Shown here: positions 59,014 to 64,000 of the stretch, in pieces
Layout of the letters: every line of letters begins with the position of its first letter
How positions within the stretch are numbered: position 1 is the stretch's first letter
Assembly: GCF_011765465.1 (NCBI RefSeq)
Contig: NZ_CP050265.1
Coordinates: 2,768,425 to 2,832,424 of the forward strand
Source: Erythrobacter sp.
GTDB taxonomy: Bacteria > Pseudomonadota > Alphaproteobacteria > Sphingomonadales > Sphingomonadaceae
DNA length: 64,000 nucleotides
Direction: 5' to 3'
Made by a program: the position numbers and the translations under genes
The notes under the pieces: model-generated
Told to the model about the DNA's origin: nothing
What the model saw: the letters and a program-made list of their open reading frames with translations, nothing else
Database searches by the model: none

Positions 59014-60633
59014 ATGGCATGGTCGGGATCGAATTTCGCAAGCGCTCTCTCGGCGCTGGCGCAGCGGATCGAGCCGGAACGGCCCGCGATCATTCATGGC
59101 GAGCGGGTGGTGACCTGGGGCGAGCTCGATGCCGCGACCGACCGAATCGCCGCCGGCCTCAGCGCGGGCGGCCTCGCGCCGGGCGACATTGCCGGGCAGA
59201 TGCTGCGCAACACGCCCGATTACCTCCTTGCCTGGTTCGGCTGCGCCAAGGCGGGCGTGGTCCCGGTCAACGTGAACTACCACTACAAGGAGCGCGAGCT
59301 CGCCGACATCGCAGGCCGGTTCGGGTTGAAGGCGATCTTCACCGAGGGCGATTTCGCCGACCTCGCGCGCGAAGCCGCGCCCGAAGGCACGCGGGTGATC
59401 GACGTGTCGGGCGCGGATTGGGACGCGCTGCAGGAAAGCGACCTGCCGAGCGATTTCCGCGTGCACGAGGATCCGACCGCGCTCTTCCTCACCGCGACCG
59501 GCGGGACCACGGGGATGCCAAAGGCGGTGATGTGGCCGATGGTCGAGGCGTGGCAGGCGTTCTCCATCTCGGTCTGGCAGCGCGGGCCGGGCCAGCCGCC
59601 TTTCGTTGCGACCTCCTTGGAGGAACAGGTCGCAGAAGCCGTCAAGATCGGCCCCGACCACCCGGCGAGCACCTCGCCGCTGCTGCTGTTGTCGCCGCTG
59701 ATGCACGGGGCGGGGCAGTTCACCGCGCTCATTCACCTGCTGAAGGGCGGCACGCTCGCCCTGCTGCCGCATCCGAAATTCGACGCCGACATAGCCTTGG
59801 ACGAAATCGCGCGGATCGGGGCGAAGGGCGTGTTCATCGTCGGCGACGCCTTCGCCCTGCCGCTCGCCGACAGGCTCGACGCGCGCGGGGATGCTGGCGA
59901 GGTGCTGAAGAGCCTGCGCTCGATCACCTCGTCGGGCGCGGTGTTTTCGCCTTCGCTCAAGCAGCGGCTGATCGCGCATCACCCGGCGCTGATGATCGTC
60001 GATGCCTTGGGCTCGTCGGAAAGCTCGGGCACGGGCATCGTCATCACCACCGCGCAAGGGTCCACCGGCGGGGGCAAGTTCCAGCCGCTGCCGGGCCGCG
60101 AGACCAAGCTGTTCGATGAGAACCTCGAGGAAATCCCGCCCGGCTCCGACGGCGTCGGCATCGTCGCGCGCACCGGGCCGCTGCCCTTGGGCTATCTCGG
60201 CGAGGATGAGAAGAACGCTGCGACCTTCCCCGAGATCGGCGGGCGGCGCTGGCTGATGACCGGCGATCGCGCGCGCTGGGCTGCGGACGGGAGCCTCGAA
60301 TTCATCGGACGCGACAATATGTGCATCAACACCGGCGGCGAGAAGGTCTTCCCCGAGGAGGTCGAGGCCGTGCTGATGGACCACCCGCGCGTCCACGATG
60401 CGCGCGTCGTCTCGCTGCCCGACGAACGCTTCGGGCGAAAGGTCGTCGCCGTGGTCGAACCCGAGGGCGAGGCTGAAGGGCTGGAAGAGGCACTCGACGC
60501 GCACGCCCGCGAAGGGCTGGCGGGCTACAAGATCCCGCGACTCTACGTCTTCACCGACGGTTCGCTGCGGCTCAACAACGGCAAGCCCGACTACAAGACC
60601 GCGCAAAGGCTGGCCGACGAGGCGGCGGGGTAG
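59014..60633 (+). CDS. Acyl-CoA synthetase / AMP-dependent ligase
   Basis: 539 residues from ATG 59014 with AAGGAGG 9 bases upstream. ANL superfamily: P-loop TATGGTTGMPKAV near residue 170, ALGSSESSGTG (A5-like), the A8 region WLMTGDRARWAADGSLEFIGRDNMCINTGGEKVFPEEVE and the catalytic-type Lys in GYKIPRLYVFTDGSLRLNNGKPDYK. Ligates CoA to a carboxylic acid (fatty, aromatic or steroid-side-chain type not decided) for the ACAD/DECR genes downstream. Convergent with that operon; divergent from the LuxR regulator. Confidence 0.93.
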   Translation: MAWSGSNFASALSALAQRIEPERPAIIHGERVVTWGELDAATDRIAAGLSAGGLAPGDIAGQMLRNTPDYLLAWFGCAKAGVVPVNVNYHYKERELADIAGRFGLKAIFTEGDFADLAREAAPEGTRVIDVSGADWDALQESDLPSDFRVHEDPTALFLTATGGTTGMPKAVMWPMVEAWQAFSISVWQRGPGQPPFVATSLEEQVAEAVKIGPDHPASTSPLLLLSPLMHGAGQFTALIHLLKGGTLALLPHPKFDADIALDEIARIGAKGVFIVGDAFALPLADRLDARGDAGEVLKSLRSITSSGAVFSPSLKQRLIAHHPALMIVDALGSSESSGTGIVITTAQGSTGGGKFQPLPGRETKLFDENLEEIPPGSDGVGIVARTGPLPLGYLGEDEKNAATFPEIGGRRWLMTGDRARWAADGSLEFIGRDNMCINTGGEKVFPEEVEAVLMDHPRVHDARVVSLPDERFGRKVVAVVEPEGEAEGLEEALDAHAREGLAGYKIPRLYVFTDGSLRLNNGKPDYKTAQRLADEAAG

Positions 60634-60640
60634 CGGCTAC

Positions 60641-60748
60641 TCAGTCTTTTCCGGGACCGTTTCCGTTGCCGCTCATGAAGAGAATGGCAATCAGCGTGGT
60701 GAATATGGCCAGCAGGGGTAGCACGATCGCTATGGTCTTCGGCTCCAT
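60641..60748 (-). CDS. Very small single-span membrane peptide
   Basis: 35 residues (MEPKTIAIVLPLLAIFTTLIAILF then a hydrophilic SGNGNGPGKD tail). A strong purine-rich site (GAGAGAGGG) precedes the ATG by 4-8 bases, and the coding span contains one clean hydrophobic helix. It follows the 2,4-dienoyl-CoA-reductase-like gene by 38 bases and is likely co-transcribed. It could be a scaffold or regulator of a membrane enzyme; this remains a guess. Confidence 0.62.
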   Translation of the reverse strand: MEPKTIAIVLPLLAIFTTLIAILFMSGNGNGPGKD

Positions 60749-60786
60749 CAGCCCTCTCTCCGCTCCGCCCGGGCTATAGCCGCCGC

Positions 60787-61689
60787 TCACCCCGTCGTAC
60801 GTTCGGCCTTGTCCTTTTCGTTCGTGCCCTTGATCATCGCGCGCATCTGCTCCCATTCGGCATCGCCGAGCGCGTGGAGCACGGGGTAGAACGTCCCGCC
60901 GTGCGCCTGGTAGCCCGCGCCGTCGATCGCGATGGTCTGGCCGTTCACGTATTCCGCGCCCGGTCCCATCAGGAACACCGCAAGGTTCGCGAGTTCGTGC
61001 ATTTCGCCCGCGCGGCCCATCGGGTTCGTGTCGTTCTTGGAATTGCCGCCCTGCCCACCGGGGGAGAGGCGCGCGCTCATGCCCTTGGTCGGGAAAAGGC
61101 CCGGCGCGATCGCGTTGAACCTGAGGCCGTAGCGGCCCCATTCGGTCGCGAGGCTCTGCGTCATCGCGTGGATCGCGGTCTTCGACATGGCCGAGGGCAC
61201 GACGAAGGCGCTGCCCGACCACACCCATGTGGTGAGGATCGACAGGAAGCTCGCTTTCTTGCCTTCCGCGATCAGCCGCTTGCCCACGTCGAGCGTCACG
61301 TAGAACGTGCCCCGCATCACGATGTCAGCGATGGCGTTGAAGCCGTTGACCGACAGGTCCTCGGTCCGGCTGATGAAATTGCCCGCCGCGTTGTTGACGA
61401 CGCCAGTCAGCGCGCCGCCATCGGCCCAGATCGCGTCGACCATTTCATGGATCGCATCGGCATTGCGGATGTCGCAGGCGTGGGCGACGACCTTGCCGCC
61501 GTGCTTCTCCATCAGTTCGGCCGCTGTCTCGTCGAGCTTGCCCTGCCGCCGACCGCAGATATAGACCGTCGCGCCCAGTTTCAGGAAACCCTCGGCCATT
61601 TCCTTGCCGAGGCCCGTCCCGCCGCCGGTGACGAGGATGCGTTCGTCCTTCATCAGCCCGTCGCGGAACATCAGCTTCGATACGTCCAT
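60787..61689 (-). CDS. 2,4-dienoyl-CoA reductase-like SDR
   Basis: 300 residues from ATG 61689 (upstream frame rejected). Cofactor motif GGGTGLG at 22-28 and NNAAGN at ~99-104. The active-site region SGSAFVVPSAMSKTAIHAMTQSLATEW has no YxxxK; Ser166-x3-Lys170 matches the DECR-type arrangement (PSAxxK with the Tyr elsewhere), so absence of YxxxK is normal here. Reduces 2,4-dienoyl-CoA to 3-enoyl-CoA in the oxidation of unsaturated acyl chains. 37 bases after the acyl-CoA dehydrogenase gene. Confidence 0.87.
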   Translation of the reverse strand: MDVSKLMFRDGLMKDERILVTGGGTGLGKEMAEGFLKLGATVYICGRRQGKLDETAAELMEKHGGKVVAHACDIRNADAIHEMVDAIWADGGALTGVVNNAAGNFISRTEDLSVNGFNAIADIVMRGTFYVTLDVGKRLIAEGKKASFLSILTTWVWSGSAFVVPSAMSKTAIHAMTQSLATEWGRYGLRFNAIAPGLFPTKGMSARLSPGGQGGNSKNDTNPMGRAGEMHELANLAVFLMGPGAEYVNGQTIAIDGAGYQAHGGTFYPVLHALGDAEWEQMRAMIKGTNEKDKAERTTG

Positions 61690-61726
61690 TGCGTTTCCCC
61701 TGTCGTGGTGCGCCTTGCGGTCCGGC

Positions 61727-62935
61727 TCAGAGCCCGAGCACGGTCTTGGCGATGATGTTCTTCTGCACCTCGTCCGACCCGCCGAAGATCGTCGCGGCGC
61801 GGTTGTTGAGGTAGCGGCCCATCGCGGTCTGGGCGAGTTCGCTGCCGACCGGCTCCGGAGCCTCGTTGCCGTAGAGCGGGCGCTCCATCGGCAGTTGCAG
61901 CGCATCGGGGCCGAGCAGTTCCAGGCGCAGCGTGTCGATGGTCTGGCCGATATTGGAACCCAGCAGCTTCACCAGCGAAGTCTGCGGCCCCGGCGCGCGG
62001 CCCTTGGCGAGTTCGGCGAGGATCCTGAGCTCGGTCACCTCCAGCGCTTCGGCCTCGAGCCGGGCGCGCGCGAGCCGGTCGCGGAAGCGCGCGTCATGGC
62101 CGACCGCGCCGTTGACGCCGGAAGGCTGTTCCTTCGCCAGCTGTTCGAGCTTGTCGATAGACTGGAGCAGGCGCGGGGCGAAGCACGATCCGCCGCGCTC
62201 GTTTTCGAGCAGGAACTTGGCGATGGTCCAGCCTTGGCCTTCCTCGCCGATGCGATTCGCAGCCGAGGTGCGCGCGTCGGAGAAGAACACCGCGTTGACC
62301 TCGTGATCGCCCGACATCGAATGGATCGGGGTGACCTCGACCCCTTCCTGGTCCATCGGGATCAGGAGGAAGGTGATGCCCGCCTGCTTCTTGACGTTCG
62401 GATCGGTTCGCACGAGGGCGAAGATCCAGTTCGCGTGGTGCGCGTGGGTGGTCCAGATCTTCGACCCGTTGACGACATATTCGTCGCCCTCAAGCTTGGC
62501 CGTGGTCTTGAGGCTCGCAAGGTCGGACCCACTGCCCGGCTCCGAATAGCCCTGGCACCAGTAATCCTCGCCCGACAGGATGCGCGGGAGGAAGCGTTCC
62601 TTCTGCTCTTCCGTGCCGAATTCGCAGATCACCGGACCTACGAGGCGCAGGCCGAGGATCGCGAGCGCGGGGGCGCCGGCAAGCGCGCATTCCTTTTCGA
62701 AGATGAACTTCTGCGTCGGGGTCCAGCCCGTCCCCCCGTTCTCCTTGGGCCAGTGCGGGGCCACCCAGCCCTTTTCATAGAGGATGCGGTGCCATTCCAT
62801 GCCGATGTCGGGCTCGACGAAGACGCCGGGCGTGCGCCGCGCCCCGTCGCGCAGGCGGTCGGGCAGGCTGTTCTTGAGAAAATCGCGCACCTCCTCGCGG
62901 AAGGCGATGTCCTCGGGCGAAAAGTCCATATCCAT
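61727..62935 (-). CDS. Acyl-CoA dehydrogenase
   Basis: 402 residues. Flavoprotein of the ACAD superfamily: N-terminal helical domain (MDMDFSPEDIAFREEVRDFLKNSLP), FAD-binding middle with CQGYSEPGSGSDLASLKTTAKLEGDEYVVNGSKIWTTHAHHANW, and C-terminal helices with GGSDEVQKNIIAKTVLGL. It resembles the long-chain or steroid-side-chain ACADs of actinobacterial/sphingomonad gene clusters. Electron acceptor would be EtfAB (35385-37095). Part of the operon SDR-ThuA-ACAD-DECR. Confidence 0.94.
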   Translation of the reverse strand: MDMDFSPEDIAFREEVRDFLKNSLPDRLRDGARRTPGVFVEPDIGMEWHRILYEKGWVAPHWPKENGGTGWTPTQKFIFEKECALAGAPALAILGLRLVGPVICEFGTEEQKERFLPRILSGEDYWCQGYSEPGSGSDLASLKTTAKLEGDEYVVNGSKIWTTHAHHANWIFALVRTDPNVKKQAGITFLLIPMDQEGVEVTPIHSMSGDHEVNAVFFSDARTSAANRIGEEGQGWTIAKFLLENERGGSCFAPRLLQSIDKLEQLAKEQPSGVNGAVGHDARFRDRLARARLEAEALEVTELRILAELAKGRAPGPQTSLVKLLGSNIGQTIDTLRLELLGPDALQLPMERPLYGNEAPEPVGSELAQTAMGRYLNNRAATIFGGSDEVQKNIIAKTVLGL

Positions 62936-62969
62936 AAGTCGTCAGTATCCCGTCAGTCTTCGCGGCGCC

Positions 62970-63722
62970 TCAGTCCGCTCGCATGGCCCACGCGATCGAG
63001 CGGCGCAGGAGGTCGTAATAGACATCGTAGTTCCACGCGCACATTTCCTTGTGCGGGTAGAAATCGGCCATGCCGGGAAGGTCATAATGCCCCCGGCAAT
63101 GGCCGAGCGTGTTGTAAACGATCCGGCCCTGCCCGATATCCCTCGTATAAAGGATAGGGACCGTGGTCTTGTCCCAGTCCGCCGCGACGAAGCCGGTCGC
63201 CTCGCCTTCGAAGGTGGTCTGCATCAGCGTGTCGATGGGGGCGGTGGTGTTCGAGAGGTAAAGCTCGTCCACCACTTCGAAATCCTCGATTCCCCTGGTG
63301 AGTTCGTGGTCCTTGTTCACCACCTCGACCGGGAAGGGACCGATCGGCGGGTGCGCCTTGAACTGGGTGCCGAGCATATCCATCACGTCGGGCCGGTCGT
63401 TCGGAGTGTCGACCAGCCCCTCCTCGGTGAAGACAAGGATCGAATTGGTCCCGTGCAGCGCAAGCCACTTGCCGCCGCCTTCCAGCCACGCGCGAAGCTG
63501 CTTCGCTTCTTCCTCGCTCGGCATCAGGTCGCAGGTATAGGTGATGAGGAAACGGCAGGCGTCGAGCCGTTCCAGCCCCGAATAATCGCAGGCGACCGTG
63601 GTGCGGATGTGCGGATGCTCGGCAAGCAGCTTGAGCACTTCCAATCGCGGGTAGTCGATGTCGTGATACTTGCCCGCGGCGATGAAATGCGCGTCGATCC
63701 GGGTTGCGGGTTGTTCGGCCAT
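62970..63722 (-). CDS. ThuA-like (trehalose-utilisation family) domain protein
   Basis: 250 residues. Class-I-glutamine-amidotransferase-like ThuA fold: FLITYTCDLMPSEEEAKQLRAWLEGGGKWLALHGTNSIL, PFPVEVVNKDHELTRGIEDFEVVDELYLSN, GRIVYNTLGHCRGHYDLPGM and a C-terminal SIAWAMRAD. Conserved His-rich segment HCRGHYD suggests metal or substrate binding. The family has unclear biochemical function; finding one inside an acyl-CoA catabolic operon is unusual. Its ATG is one base from the stop of the upstream SDR gene. Confidence 0.85.
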   Translation of the reverse strand: MAEQPATRIDAHFIAAGKYHDIDYPRLEVLKLLAEHPHIRTTVACDYSGLERLDACRFLITYTCDLMPSEEEAKQLRAWLEGGGKWLALHGTNSILVFTEEGLVDTPNDRPDVMDMLGTQFKAHPPIGPFPVEVVNKDHELTRGIEDFEVVDELYLSNTTAPIDTLMQTTFEGEATGFVAADWDKTTVPILYTRDIGQGRIVYNTLGHCRGHYDLPGMADFYPHKEMCAWNYDVYYDLLRRSIAWAMRAD

Positions 63723-63723
63723 G

Positions 63724-64000
63724 TCAGCTCCTTATCGACCCGCCGCCGTCGACGGTGAAATCGCAGCCCGTGGTGAAGCTCGCCTCGTCGCTGGCGAGGA
63801 CGAGCACGGCGCGGGCGACTTCTTCCGGTTCGCCGATGCGGTTCATCGGGTGGGTCGCGGCGAAGTTCGTCTCGATGTTCTCCGGCGTGTCGGCGCCGGA
63901 AAACTTGTAGCGTTCGTACATCGGCGTGCGGATCGCGCCGGGGTGGACCATGTTGACCCGGATCGGCAGACCGCGCTCGGCAAGGTCGAGCGCGACGCTC
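63724..64000 (-). CDS. SDR-family dehydrogenase, C-terminal part (5' end outside window)
   Basis: The frame is open to the window edge; at least 91 residues remain. It shows the SDR tail SVALDLAERGLPIRVNMVHPGAIRTPMYERYK, MNRIGEPEEVARAVLVLASDEASFTTGCDFTVDGGGS. The ATG within the visible part is internal to the family, so the true start is to the right. It heads the visible part of the minus-strand operon with ThuA, ACAD and DECR-like genes. Confidence 0.88.
   Translation of the reverse strand, partial: SVALDLAERGLPIRVNMVHPGAIRTPMYERYKFSGADTPENIETNFAATHPMNRIGEPEEVARAVLVLASDEASFTTGCDFTVDGGGSIRS

Overview
The window reads as chromosomal DNA of an alphaproteobacterium, most likely a sphingomonad of the Erythrobacteraceae type. 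Support comes from a SciP (DUF1153) cell-cycle regulator, high-GC coding sequence with many GTG starts from about 18 kb onward, RND, Rieske and LuxR-solo genes of sphingomonad flavour, and the gene order gpmA-purE-purK-folA-ribF-ileS-lspA. This is inference from protein character; no database was searched. Bases 1-8760 are visibly more AT-rich and hold the distal part of an O-antigen/capsule locus: CapF/WbjC-like and WbjD-like enzymes (UDP-L-FucNAc route), a GT4 glycosyltransferase, a nucleotide-sugar reductase/epimerase, a PIG-L deacetylase, an initiating phosphoglycosyl transferase, a sugar formyltransferase, a degenerate Nudix protein and a membrane UDP-sugar 4,6-dehydratase. Bases 8859-11459 look like a small integrative element or its remnant: tyrosine recombinase, divergent XRE regulator, a gene interrupted by an amber codon, and an STGPKS-type hypothetical. 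Bases 11655-17279 resume exopolysaccharide functions: Wzy/WaaL-type membrane protein, Wza-like export lipoprotein, Wzc-like tyrosine autokinase with a (Tyr-Gly)8 tail, and an unknown membrane-anchored protein. Two paralogous small secreted proteins with acidic C-termini follow. Bases 18757-50489 are mostly housekeeping: fabI, a YihY-family membrane protein, a DnaJ-like chaperone, pdxH, a PhzF-family protein, a serine hydrolase, mnmA, sciP, an RND efflux pair, a DUF445 protein, a tandem pair of secreted TonB-C-like proteins, etfBA (with a perfect-looking operator-like palindrome upstream), sucC, an inositol-phosphatase-family protein, an OmpA lipoprotein, a CorC/HlyC protein, and an eight-gene chain from gpmA to a DUF3035 lipoprotein in which every junction overlaps by 1 or 4 bases, then tRNA-Thr(GGT). 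Bases 50723-64000 form a catabolic region: an SDR with E1-alpha/E1-beta dehydrogenase subunits and a free lipoyl domain; a Rieske oxygenase-SDR-TIM-barrel operon divergent from a VOC protein; a LuxR solo divergent from an acyl-CoA synthetase; and an operon of SDR, ThuA-like protein, acyl-CoA dehydrogenase, 2,4-dienoyl-CoA-reductase-like SDR and a 35-residue membrane peptide. Together these look like activation, oxygenation and beta-oxidation of an unidentified hydrophobic acid. This is the part of the window most likely to encode an uncharacterised pathway.
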